A stretch of DNA of 22,315 nucleotides from DATGFK01 sp040007395. Lineage in GTDB: Bacteria > Chloroflexota > Anaerolineae > Aggregatilineales > UBA2796. The stretch is taken from assembly GCA_040007395.1 (NCBI GenBank), contig JBDTVG010000174.1, positions 1 through 22,315 of the forward strand, given 5' to 3'. The notes below the pieces were generated by a model. The model did not search any database, was not told where the DNA came from, and saw only the letters and a list, made by a program, of their open reading frames with translations. Below are positions 1 to 10,021 of the stretch, piece after piece (the stretch's first letter is position 1; every line of letters starts with the position of its first letter). The translations under genes were made by a program, and so were the position numbers.

Positions 1-495
1 TTGGCGCTCTGCCTAACTTTCATCCTTGTGGTTGGTAGGTGTCGGGTGACTAGTATCAATCGAGGCTTGTCACTCAAAGAACTCGGAAATCTGGATGGTG
101 CTATAGCCGATTTCGCCGAGGCGATTCAATTAAACCCGCAAGATGCCGATGCCCGCTACAATCGAGGCTATGCTCGTTATAGTATTGGCGATCTGGATGG
201 TGCGCTTGTTGATTACAGCGAAGCTATTCGCCTCAATCCACGCTATGCAAATGCCTATAACAACCGAGGTTTGGTGCATTATGAGAAAGGCAATCTGGAT
301 GATGCACTTGCCGATTATACTGAGGCTATTCACCTTGACTTAAAGGATGCCGATTTCTACGTAGGTCGGGGCAATACACACGATACTAAGATAGATCACC
401 AAAGAGCGATGGCTGATTACCGCAAAGCTCTGGAACTAAATCCTGACCATCCAGATGCTCAGATAATGCGCGACTATATCAAGCGGTGGGGCTAG
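1..495 (+). CDS. TPR-repeat protein, probably 5'-partial
   Basis: Four consecutive 34-residue tetratricopeptide repeats fill residues 18-152 (starting at SINRGLSLKEL, ARYNRGYARYS, AYNNRGLVHYE and FYVGRGNTHDT), each with the usual N-x-G, A-x-x-D/Y and L-x-P positions. The repeat is visible in the DNA: a segment beginning gg-aat/gat-ctggat recurs at 85, 187 and 289, exactly 102 bp apart. TPRs build superhelical protein-binding scaffolds; no partner or catalytic domain is visible. The reading frame is open from base 1. The only possible start inside the window is TTG at 1, which has no visible ribosome site, so the gene probably begins upstream. The first 17 residues do not look like a TPR and may be a hydrophobic N-terminal segment, or may reflect a frame change at the edge. 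A terminator follows directly. Confidence 0.8.
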   Translation: MALCLTFILVVGRCRVTSINRGLSLKELGNLDGAIADFAEAIQLNPQDADARYNRGYARYSIGDLDGALVDYSEAIRLNPRYANAYNNRGLVHYEKGNLDDALADYTEAIHLDLKDADFYVGRGNTHDTKIDHQRAMADYRKALELNPDHPDAQIMRDYIKRWG

Positions 496-523
496 GGCAG
501 ATCTCGCGACCTGCCCTTTTTCT
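495..523 (+). terminator. Rho-independent terminator of the TPR gene
   Basis: A 6-bp stem GGGCAG/CTGCCC (495-500 and 511-516) with a 10-nt loop is followed by TTTTTCTT. It overlaps the last base of the TPR stop codon. It works only in the + direction, since no A-tract precedes it for the convergent clpB gene. Confidence 0.7.
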
Positions 524-537
524 TCCTTTACCTCCGG

Positions 538-3144
<2,607 letters not shown>

Positions 3145-3282
3145 AGAGCTTTAACCCCCTCTTATAGACTTTTTCGATACGCGAACCTTCTATGAAAATT
3201 GTAAAGATTTTGCGTATAAATTGTATTAAAACAGTATTGGAAATCCATCAATGATAGGTAGCCATTATTTCTACACAGATTA

Positions 3283-3311
3283 TTGATTTACGAGTTACGC
3301 TCATTTATCAT
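3283..3311 (+). promoter_or_regulatory. Sigma-70-type promoter of cbpA
   Basis: A -35 TTGATT (3283-3288) and a -10 TATCAT (3306-3311) are separated by 17 bp. This predicts transcription starting near 3318 and a leader of about 45 nt before the ATG at 3362. A short inverted repeat GAG-N5-CTC (3292-3302) sits in the spacer. No canonical CIRCE or HAIR operator was found in the clpB-cbpA gap. Confidence 0.5.
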
Positions 3312-3361
3312 AGTAGGCAGTACTGTATACATGGCTGTAAACGTATGGGAAGAATAGACGA

Positions 3362-4324
3362 ATGGACTACAAAGATTACTATCAAACATTGGGGGTAGAC
3401 CGCACGGCTGACCAAAAAGCGATCCAGAAAGCCTTTCGTCAGTTGGCCCGCAAACATCACCCCGATGTTAACCCTAACAATAAGGATGCTGAGGCCAAGT
3501 TCAAGGAGATCAATGAAGCCTATGAAGTCCTCAGCGATCCAGAAAAGCGTGTCAAGTACGACCAATTTGGCAAAGATTGGCAGCAGGCACAACAAGCGCA
3601 GCAAGCCGGGGCTTCGGGTGGTTTTGACTCAGCCCGCGGGAACGCCGCTAGCGGTGGTGGAACGCAGGCGCAATATACCTACACAACCGAGAATATGGGG
3701 GATATTTTCGGTGATAGCGGAGACTACTCCGACTTTTTCGAGAACCTTTTCGGAAGCAGATCAGGCGGATCAGCCCAATCTGGCGGAAGCACTGGACAAC
3801 AACCCCGGCGTGGCACTGATGCCGAGTCCGCTGTGCAGATCACGCTGGAAGAAGCCTATCGTGGCACAAGTCGTTTGCTGTCGCGAGAGGGGCGCGAAAC
3901 CGAGGTCAGGATTCCGCCGGGAGTTAAGACGGGATCACGAGTACGCTTGAATGGTCAGGGTGGGCCGGGTCGCAATGGCGCGGAAGCGGGTGACTTGTAC
4001 CTCATTATCGAAGTGCTGCCCGATGAACGCTTCGAGCGCCGCGATGATGATCTTTACATCGACTTTGATCTACCGCTGTATATGGCTGTGCTAGGCGGCA
4101 AAGTCGAGGTAACGACGCTCAACGGTATTGTACAGTTGGCGATTCCGCCGGAAACCCAAAATAATCGCTTGTTTCGGCTGCGTGGGCGCGGAATGCCCAT
4201 CATCAAGAATCCTTCCGAACATGGTGATCTCTATGCGAAAGCGGTAGTACGCTTACCCACCCACTTGAGCGACAAAGAACGGGCGCTGTTTGAGCAACTA
4301 CACGATCTGAACAGAGGTAGCTAA
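3362..4324 (+). CDS. cbpA: DnaJ-family co-chaperone, CbpA type (no zinc finger)
   Basis: This J-domain protein of 320 residues stimulates the DnaK ATPase and delivers clients. The J-domain covers about 1-66 with the catalytic HPD at 33-35 (KHHPDVN). A Q/A-rich and then G/S-rich linker (about 75-140) follows, then two beta-sandwich substrate-binding CTDs (about 142-310). The CxxCxGxG zinc repeats of true DnaJ are absent, which together with its length places it in the CbpA/type-B class. The start is supported by GGGAAGA about ten bases upstream. Its stop is 2 bp before the next gene, a CbpM-like partner, matching the cbpA-cbpM arrangement of E. coli. Being divergent from clpB supports a heat-shock or disaggregation role. 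Confidence 0.9.
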   Translation: MDYKDYYQTLGVDRTADQKAIQKAFRQLARKHHPDVNPNNKDAEAKFKEINEAYEVLSDPEKRVKYDQFGKDWQQAQQAQQAGASGGFDSARGNAASGGGTQAQYTYTTENMGDIFGDSGDYSDFFENLFGSRSGGSAQSGGSTGQQPRRGTDAESAVQITLEEAYRGTSRLLSREGRETEVRIPPGVKTGSRVRLNGQGGPGRNGAEAGDLYLIIEVLPDERFERRDDDLYIDFDLPLYMAVLGGKVEVTTLNGIVQLAIPPETQNNRLFRLRGRGMPIIKNPSEHGDLYAKAVVRLPTHLSDKERALFEQLHDLNRGS

Positions 4325-4326
4325 TC

Positions 4327-4653
4327 ATGAATACTAACGATGTACAAGATCTACTCGCTCAGATTGCCGAACAGTCTGGGGTTACACCTGAAATTCTAAC
4401 CGAGTGGTTGCATGAGCAAGTGGTGATCGTTCAAGAGTGGGACGAAGAATCGCTAGAAACAGTACGGCGTATCCGCCGCTTGACGAGTTTGGGTGTCAAT
4501 CTGGAAGGAGTCGAGATAGTGCTGCACATGCGTCAGGAACTACTGGTGCATCAATCTCGTGTCAAGGATCTTGAGGCGGAGATCCAGCATATTCGCGATA
4601 GCCATGTCCAAGAGATCGCACGGTTGATGCGGCAGTTCGCGCACGATCTCTAA
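4327..4653 (+). CDS. MerR-like chaperone modulator (CbpM/HspR-like)
   Basis: This 108-residue protein has a winged-helix, MerR-like N-terminal part (about 1-75; VTPEILTEWLHEQ, then WDEESLETVRRIRRLTSLGVNLEGVEIVL) and a C-terminal coiled coil (about 76-108). The string RRIRRLT-LGVNLEGVE resembles the HspR repressor family, while the small size and position behind cbpA resemble CbpM, which binds the J-domain and inhibits the co-chaperone. A ribosome site GAGGT lies inside the end of cbpA, so the two are co-translated. Whether it binds DNA (HspR-like), the J-domain (CbpM-like) or both cannot be decided from sequence. No HAIR-type operator is visible upstream of the operon, which slightly favours the CbpM role. 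Confidence 0.75.
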   Translation: MNTNDVQDLLAQIAEQSGVTPEILTEWLHEQVVIVQEWDEESLETVRRIRRLTSLGVNLEGVEIVLHMRQELLVHQSRVKDLEAEIQHIRDSHVQEIARLMRQFAHDL

Positions 4654-4688
4654 ATCTGAACAGGCACAAAAACAGCACCTAATTCCGC

Positions 4689-5729
4689 TTATGCTTTGTT
4701 CGGCAGTACCATCGCCCGCACGACACTATCGGCGTAAGTCGCCGCTGTTTCAAATGCTTCTCCGGCCTGCGCCAACCCAAAGCAATGGGAGGCGAGAGGA
4801 TCAAGCGCGATCTTCGCAGCGGTAGTCAGGGCAATTGCACGCGGGTAACTATGCTTCATGCGGCGCGAGAGCTTGATCGTTAACCCTTTACGCCGTGCCG
4901 GGGAAGCTCGCAGCTTAATATATTCTTCAACCGGGATACCGACGATAATTACTCGCCCACCGTTGCGGGAGGCTTCGACGCATTGGGAACAGGTTTCCTC
5001 TGCCCACGCTGATTCAATGGCGACATCTACACCGCGCCCTTGAGTGCCACGTATCACGGCGGCGACTACATCCACCTGATCGGCTTTCAGGATAGTATCC
5101 GCGCCATAAGCAGCAGCCAGCGCCAACCGCCAATCGTATCTATCGGAGGCATAGATATGGCGGGCACCAGCGAGTCGGGCAAGTTGGATCATCATCAGCC
5201 CAATTGCGCCGCAGCCTGTGATCAACACGTCGTCGCCCATCGCGATCTTTGCCAGATTAATGGCATGGAGCGCTACGCCAAGCGGTTCAAGCAGTGCGCC
5301 ACCAACATCCGAAACGCTGTCAGGCAGTGGAATACAAGCCCGCGCCGGATGAGTCATGTGTTCCCGCAAAGCACCCTGATCAGGCCATAGTCCCATGAAT
5401 TTCAGATTGGCGCATAGGTTTGGATCGCCTTCTAAACAGCGTTCGCAGACAAGACACGGAATCGCAGGATCAATGGCTACACGCTGCCCAACCTGAAAAT
5501 CGGTGACTCCAAGGCCGACTGCGTTTACGATGCCAGCGGCCTCATGTCCCATGATCATTGGCCCGCCCGGTGCCGAACCGCCGATCTGCCAATGCAGATA
5601 GGTGTGGAGATCGCTGCCACAAATGCCAACAGCCGTTACCGTCAGCAGCAATTCACCGGGGCCGGGTTCAGTCTCTGGGATTTCTTCAATCCGTATATCG
5701 CGTGGCCCGTAGAGTTTCGCAGCTCTCAC
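4689..5729 (-). CDS. Zinc-dependent alcohol/polyol dehydrogenase (MDR family)
   Basis: This is a cytosolic NAD(P)-dependent oxidoreductase of 346 residues, similar to threonine or sorbitol dehydrogenases. Catalytic zinc ligands are Cys37 (GICGSD) and His62-Glu63 (GHEAAG). The structural zinc site is Cys92, 95, 98 and 106 (C-x2-C-x2-C-x7-C). A Rossmann fingerprint GCGAIG is near residue 170. The substrate cannot be read from the sequence. The start is GTG at 5729, not ATG, supported by AGGAGA seven bases upstream. It is convergent with the cbpM-like gene (35 bp gap without a clear terminator) and lies downstream of the SLATT-like gene on the same strand. The 83-bp gap between them holds an inverted repeat, so separate control is possible. 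Confidence 0.85.
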   Translation of the reverse strand: MRAAKLYGPRDIRIEEIPETEPGPGELLLTVTAVGICGSDLHTYLHWQIGGSAPGGPMIMGHEAAGIVNAVGLGVTDFQVGQRVAIDPAIPCLVCERCLEGDPNLCANLKFMGLWPDQGALREHMTHPARACIPLPDSVSDVGGALLEPLGVALHAINLAKIAMGDDVLITGCGAIGLMMIQLARLAGARHIYASDRYDWRLALAAAYGADTILKADQVDVVAAVIRGTQGRGVDVAIESAWAEETCSQCVEASRNGGRVIIVGIPVEEYIKLRASPARRKGLTIKLSRRMKHSYPRAIALTTAAKIALDPLASHCFGLAQAGEAFETAATYADSVVRAMVLPNKA

Positions 5730-5751
5730 AGTCGAGTCTCCTTATGCGCAT

Positions 5752-5798
5752 GGTAGGGCAGTACAACTTGCCATGAAGATACCATACACCGCCCTACC
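5752..5798. repeat. 8-bp inverted repeat upstream of the dehydrogenase
   Basis: GGTAGGGC (5752-5759) and GCCCTACC (5791-5798) are perfect inverted copies 31 nt apart. A nested pair ATGGTA (5750-5755) and TACCAT (5780-5785) offers an alternative pairing. No T-tract follows on either strand, so an operator or leader structure of the dehydrogenase gene is more likely than a terminator. This is an inference only. Confidence 0.4.
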
Positions 5799-5812
5799 TG
5801 CCGAATTGGTCA

Positions 5813-7087
5813 TCAGCCTACGGAGTTATCCACAGATTTATGATCGCGGCCATTCGGTTCTGACACGGGCGAAGTATCGGCATCAGGCAGTTTACCATTT
5901 TTATAGTCGGTTGGTTGATCACCCGCTGCTGGTCGTTCCACTGGGTTTGCAGGGGTCGCGTTTACCTCAGTAGTAAGCGAAGTTCCAAGAGGCGATGTCA
6001 TTGTTTCTTTTACGGTTAATGATGGTGTCGGAATCGTGAAGATATTCCTCTGAAAATCTGATTGTTTCGTTTCTTTCAACAAAGCCTGCTCTACTGCCAT
6101 TTGCGACTCGGCGGCCTGATCCTTCCATTTTTCACGCTCATTCTGGAAAGTTTCTTCAACAAGGGTAACAAAATGATTGATTTTGTCGCCGTCCTTCTGT
6201 TCAGATGGTGTGAGGATAGCCCAACTGTTAAGAGCCAAATCTAACTGCTTAGCGGTGGTATGGTACAGTCCATAGATGCGCCCGTGCATTTTCAGTTGCG
6301 TGTACAGACCAATGGATACGCTTGCAGCAGACGTGAAGATAATCAAGGGTTCCAACCGGATGGCGGCAAAGAAGGCACTGAGACCCGCAAAGATGAGTAC
6401 ACAGATACGCCCTAGGCGCTGCGCCGCGTAATCCTCACCCGTCTTTTTGATATACCAATTTCGTTGCGGCTTGACCCGCCACTCAATATAGTTAACAGGA
6501 TCTAACTTCTCGAAGCCCTTATCCCACTCTGCATTATCAGTAATCCGAGATTTTACAATTTCCTCGGCAACATTTGGGATTATCTGATGCAGGTATGGTG
6601 CTGGAGCAACCACCGTGTCGATCTGCTCGTCAGCCTTTTGGATATTTTTCAGAAGCATATCCTGCGCCGCTTCGGGCGTTAAGGCAGCGTAAGCGTCGGC
6701 TTTGGTGCGATACAGGTAAATTTCTCGCCGGATTATTTCTGCGGAAACACGATAGGCAACCCAAGCTAGAGAAGGGGCAAACTGTGCTGCAAAGGTCATC
6801 ATAGCAGCAACAGCGATAGGCAAAACAATGAGCAATATGCGAAACCCTTCGTAAAAACCCGATGGGAGGGGGATCTTGGACTCGAAAGCGATGACGGTCA
6901 AAAGGATCGCGCTGATCAGGCCATAGAGAATAATGTCTATACGCAAGCCAGTATGGATACGCTTTTCCCGTTTGGCAGTTGCATCGTAGTCCAGAAAACG
7001 TCGCCACGCGGCTAACAGCGCTTCATCGGTGGTAGTGTACGGAATATTTTTGCTCGCAGCAGTCTCAACTTCGAGATTTTCAAGCAT
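5813..7087 (-). CDS. Membrane protein with two SLATT/DUF4231-like 2TM units
   Basis: This 424-residue protein contains two similar units. Each has a helical lead-in rich in W/R/Y, a pair of close transmembrane helices and a post-TM amphipathic helix. TM pairs lie at about 50-68/82-101 and 226-243/247-264. The post-TM helices read YRVSAEIIRREIYLYRT (112-128) and YHTTAKQLDLALNSW (275-289), followed by a helix with VEETFQNEREKW. Residues from about 355 form a disordered P/T/S-rich tail. This pattern fits the DUF4231/SLATT superfamily, whose members are predicted pore-forming effectors in nucleotide-signal conflict systems. No nucleotidyltransferase or SLOG partner is adjacent, so the role is open. 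A longer frame begins at 7189, but ATG 7087 is chosen: GGAGGTG lies just upstream and the promoter overlaps the longer start. Confidence 0.65.
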   Translation of the reverse strand: MLENLEVETAASKNIPYTTTDEALLAAWRRFLDYDATAKREKRIHTGLRIDIILYGLISAILLTVIAFESKIPLPSGFYEGFRILLIVLPIAVAAMMTFAAQFAPSLAWVAYRVSAEIIRREIYLYRTKADAYAALTPEAAQDMLLKNIQKADEQIDTVVAPAPYLHQIIPNVAEEIVKSRITDNAEWDKGFEKLDPVNYIEWRVKPQRNWYIKKTGEDYAAQRLGRICVLIFAGLSAFFAAIRLEPLIIFTSAASVSIGLYTQLKMHGRIYGLYHTTAKQLDLALNSWAILTPSEQKDGDKINHFVTLVEETFQNEREKWKDQAAESQMAVEQALLKETKQSDFQRNIFTIPTPSLTVKETMTSPLGTSLTTEVNATPANPVERPAAGDQPTDYKNGKLPDADTSPVSEPNGRDHKSVDNSVG

Positions 7088-7149
7088 TATTTCACCTCCA
7101 AGTATTTTAGCCAAATGCTCGTAGCGAAAGTCGATTAGACTGATTTTGG

Positions 7150-7190
7150 ATTGACTCCTATTATGAGAAGAAAAGGGATAAAAAGTCAAT
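7150..7190. promoter_or_regulatory. Inverted repeat framing the SLATT-gene promoter
   Basis: ATTGACT (7150-7156) and AGTCAAT (7184-7190) form a perfect 7-bp inverted repeat. One arm coincides with the -35 element and the other with the predicted transcription start. This is a plausible repressor operator, seen directly as sequence symmetry and inferred as regulation. Confidence 0.4.
7160..7189 (-). promoter_or_regulatory. Promoter of the SLATT-like gene
   Basis: On the minus strand a -35 TTGACT (7189-7184) and a -10 CATAAT (7165-7160) are 18 bp apart. Transcription would start near 7153, giving a leader of about 65 nt. Because the promoter overlaps the first possible Met of the longer frame, it rules out that start. 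Confidence 0.6.
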
Positions 7191-7249
7191 TCGTGTGGAA
7201 TTAGAGGGGTATTTGAATTTTGTGCGTATTTTCAAATAGGTTAACAAAC

Positions 7250-7282
7250 AATACTCGGAAGCATAAGCGGCTTCCGAGTATT
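7250..7282 (-). terminator. Strong hairpin terminator after the DHA2 exporter gene
   Basis: A perfect 13-bp stem, AATACTCGGAAGC (7250-7262) with GCTTCCGAGTATT (7270-7282), has a 7-nt loop. On the minus strand it is followed by TGTTTGTT, suiting termination of the exporter transcript. It separates that gene from the SLATT-like gene, which has its own promoter downstream. Confidence 0.75.
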
Positions 7283-7330
7283 ATCTTTTCCACGTTATTT
7301 TACTTGTCGGAGGGTTTCAAGCAGTGATCG

Positions 7331-8920
7331 CTAGTCCCCGGCGAAACCGACTGCTTGTCTATCGAGATCCATATCTGGTGCTTCTTGCGTGGCGACATCT
7401 GAGGGCAGTGCGAAAAAGACGATTAACGCACCTAGCCCACTGATGACCGCACCGATAAACATCGCTTGTGTAATCCCGCTGACAAACGCGGCATTGGCTG
7501 TATTCACGACAACTCGCGCCATGTCGGCGGGCATTGTGGCAGCAACAGCATGAGCGCCCTGAATGCTGCTGGATATGGCTTGAAGCGCTTCGGTATTCAA
7601 CTGTGGGAACAATGCAGCGATATGATCCACGCCTTGCCGATAAATGGCAAACATGACTGATCCCAAAATGGCAATGCCTAATGCGCCGCCCAGTTCACGG
7701 GTTGTGTCGTTAACTGCCGAGCCGACACCCGCCTTCTCTGGCGGCACAGAACTCATGATCACGTTCGTGGCAGGGCTGACCGCCGATGCCATACCAATCG
7801 TGAGCAGCATTTGTCCGAACAGTGTCACGAGGTATGGCGTATCGACATGGAAGGTTAACGCCATTGACAACATACCCAAGGCCGCTAACCCAATGCCGAA
7901 GGTAATGGCTTGCTTGGCACTGAACCGCTTGCTGATTCGTACCGCTTGCTGTGACACGAAGAAGAAAGCCAACGCTTGCGGCAGATTGGCGAAACCTGCC
8001 CTTAGCGTATCATAACCCAGCACCGTCTGATAGTACTGGCTGACAAAGAACAATGAACCGCCTATCGCAAAAACCGTCAGTGTGACCGCTAGACTGGCAG
8101 CAGTAAACGAGCGATTTCTAAAGACAGAAAGCGGCAGCATCGCGTTCGGATTGCGGTTTTCCCACCACGCAAATATGCTGAGGACGACGATTGAAATAGC
8201 CAGAGAACCCAACACACTGGGGGCAGTCCAACCATTCGCGCCTGCTTCGATAATGCCGTATACCAGCGTGAATAGCCCGATGGCGGATAAGATGATCCCC
8301 ACAAAATCAAATTTCAATGGGTGATGGTCGCGTGATTCCCCTAGATAACGGGTACTGCCAATCAGCGCCACGATAATCACGGGTAGATTGATGAGAAACA
8401 CAAGCTGCCATGATCCTTGTTCCAGCAGGAATCCACCAACGATTGGGCCAACAGCAAAGCCCAGACTAAAGATGGAAGCCCAGATCGAGAAGGCTTGTAA
8501 GCGCTCCGCACCAACGAACGTAGTCGTAATGATCGACAGCGTTGAGGGCAGCACCATCGCTGCGGCAATGCCCAGAAAAGCGCGGCTTGCTATCAGGGTA
8601 GCGGTTGAATTTGATGCCGCTGCTGCCGATGAGCCAATCGCAAATAGGATGAGGCCGATCTGGAGCATTCGCTTGCGCCCAAAGCGATCACTGAGTGTCC
8701 CCGTTGTCAGCAGGAGTGCAGCGAAGACAAGCCCATACGCATCCAAAATCCACTGCAAATCACTGGCACTAGCGTTCAACGCCCGCGAAAGCGAGGGGAT
8801 AGCCACGTTGAGAACCGTGTTATCGATAGCAATCACAACAACACATAAACTAATAAATACCAACCCTATCCAGCGCGTGCTGTAGCCCGGTATTTCCGAC
8901 AGTTTGCTATGCGTTTGCAC
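7331..8920 (-). CDS. DHA2-family MFS drug/metabolite exporter (14 TM)
   Basis: This inner-membrane H+-antiporter of 529 residues resembles EmrB/QacA. Visible signatures are the TM1 motif IAIDNTVLNVAIPSL (about 30-44), motif A GTLSDRFGRKR in the first cytoplasmic loop (about 74-84), and motif C GFAVGPIVGGFLL in TM5. The hydrophobic pattern continues with 14 segments to about 510, then a polar tail. The substrate cannot be read. A longer frame starts at 9004, but GTG at 8920 is chosen: it has AGGGGAGA a few bases upstream, and the -35, the -10 and an operator-like palindrome lie inside the longer version. The promoter layout suggests repression by a dimeric regulator of TetR/PadR type, though none is encoded next to it. 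Confidence 0.9.
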   Translation of the reverse strand: MQTHSKLSEIPGYSTRWIGLVFISLCVVVIAIDNTVLNVAIPSLSRALNASASDLQWILDAYGLVFAALLLTTGTLSDRFGRKRMLQIGLILFAIGSSAAAASNSTATLIASRAFLGIAAAMVLPSTLSIITTTFVGAERLQAFSIWASIFSLGFAVGPIVGGFLLEQGSWQLVFLINLPVIIVALIGSTRYLGESRDHHPLKFDFVGIILSAIGLFTLVYGIIEAGANGWTAPSVLGSLAISIVVLSIFAWWENRNPNAMLPLSVFRNRSFTAASLAVTLTVFAIGGSLFFVSQYYQTVLGYDTLRAGFANLPQALAFFFVSQQAVRISKRFSAKQAITFGIGLAALGMLSMALTFHVDTPYLVTLFGQMLLTIGMASAVSPATNVIMSSVPPEKAGVGSAVNDTTRELGGALGIAILGSVMFAIYRQGVDHIAALFPQLNTEALQAISSSIQGAHAVAATMPADMARVVVNTANAAFVSGITQAMFIGAVISGLGALIVFFALPSDVATQEAPDMDLDRQAVGFAGD

Positions 8921-8947
8921 GGTATCTCCCCTCAATAGATAGACACA

Positions 8948-8980
8948 ACTTGCACTTTGCAAGTAAACAAAGTATACTTG
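8948..8980. promoter_or_regulatory. Palindromic operator cluster of the exporter gene
   Basis: ACTTGCA-CTT-TGCAAGT (8948-8964) is a perfect 7-bp inverted repeat. It is followed by the palindrome AAGTATACTT (8970-8979), which covers the -10 element. The half-site ACTTG/CAAGT occurs three times (8948, 8960, 8976). This spans the region from the -10 to just past the predicted start, as expected for repressor binding. Confidence 0.55.
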
Positions 8981-8998
8981 CCCACGAATAAAAAACAA
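8971..8998 (-). promoter_or_regulatory. Promoter of the DHA2 exporter gene
   Basis: On the minus strand a -35 TTGTTT (8998-8993) and a -10 TATACT (8976-8971) are 16 bp apart. The predicted transcript starts near 8964 and gives a leader of about 44 nt before the GTG at 8920. Confidence 0.55.
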
Positions 8999-9087
8999 GA
9001 ACAAATTTTCTAGTGATCAGATACTACGGGAAATAACGTCAAGCTGCAAGTCCTATTCACAGTCAACAGCGGCTGCATAGGCGTGCT

Positions 9088-9956
9088 TCACTTGTGGATC
9101 GCGAATTTTGCTTGGTCTTCTTGTTTGAGCCAAGTGTCTAAATCTATCAGGCTGGGATACTGTTGACGCAGTGCAGCAATATCCGTCGTATAGCCGACCT
9201 CATTGAGAAAGTCGAGCGCATGGGCAATCTCCATGTTTTGCTGGCGAATGGTTTCGACTGGGATCTGGATGTAAGGAATAGTACGTCCGGTCACGCGGCT
9301 AAGGGCAGCGGCTATCTGTAGTGGTGTCAGTGCATCGCCCGCAATCTCGATAGTCTTCCCGATATACTCAGCAGGGTGTTCGAAGGCAAGGGTGGCGAAT
9401 GCGCCAATGTTATCTACCGCGATAAGCCCCATCTTCACATCTGGCTGGATAGCGATAGAGAAGGGTCAGGCGATGTATCGCTTGGTACGTCGGTGCGCGG
9501 TGTGATGAGGGTTTCCATGAAAAAAGCCGGACGCAAAATCGTTGCGGGTAAGCCAAGTGCCCAAATATACTGCTCAATCTCCCACTTATTCGCTTCGCCG
9601 CCGACACGGGCGAGATCCTCTGCGTTTTGAACTGAGGTATAGATAAAGTGTTGGATGCCAGCCGCCTTGGCTGTATCGGCAATATTCTTGCCCTGCTGCA
9701 CCTCATTGCCGCGATAAGCCTGAATGCTAAATACACCGTAGACACCTTGCATAGCCGTTTCCAATGAGGCGCGATCTTCGTTATCGCCTTGGACGACTTC
9801 TGCGCCTGCCTGCTGCAACGCTTGGACGGCAGCTTGGTTAGTATCACGGGTGAACGCCCGGACACCCCAGCCTTGTGCCAGCAGATGGCGAACTGTTGCA
9901 CCGCCCTGCCGACCAGTTGCCCCTAAGACTAACACAGTCTTTTTTACAGCGGTCAT
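9088..9956 (-). pseudogene. NmrA-type NAD(P)-binding protein, frameshifted
   Basis: Two adjoining frames together make a normal NmrA/atypical-SDR protein of about 289 residues. The first (9956-9435) has the Rossmann motif GATGRQGG (12-19), then VRAFTRD and YTSVQNAED, and ends in the RPAFFMETL region. The second (up to 9438, ending 9088) continues with VKMGLIAVDNIGAFATLAFEHP and the usual ELTP-like and SRVTGR region. One added C in the minus-strand CCC at 9465-9463 would join them as DPFSIAIQPDVKMG, so a 1-base deletion is the simplest explanation. It could be a true lesion or a sequencing error in a short homopolymer; no slippery site is present. Such proteins bind NAD(P) as redox sensors or reduce quinones and carbonyls. 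The start has GGGGAGG upstream. It is divergent from the LysR gene, the classical regulator-target layout. Confidence 0.8.
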
Positions 9957-10021
9957 AAGACCTCCCCTAATCCCTCAACCATCTTATAGATCAGGCATAA
10001 TGTGCTACCCAATGCCATCAC

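Noticed and set aside
3331..3357. Eight-codon upstream ORF (ATG GCT ... TAG) ending over the cbpA ribosome site
   Set aside because: It has no ribosome site of its own and a length easily explained by chance; no conservation data are available to support a regulatory leader peptide.
3145..3361. Searched for CIRCE or HAIR heat-shock operators between clpB and cbpA
   Set aside because: Only a 3-bp GAG-N5-CTC symmetry is present; neither consensus is matched.
9435..9466. Programmed ribosomal frameshift in the NmrA-type gene
   Set aside because: The sequence at the change point is not a canonical slippery heptamer and no stimulatory hairpin is evident; a lesion or sequencing error fits better.
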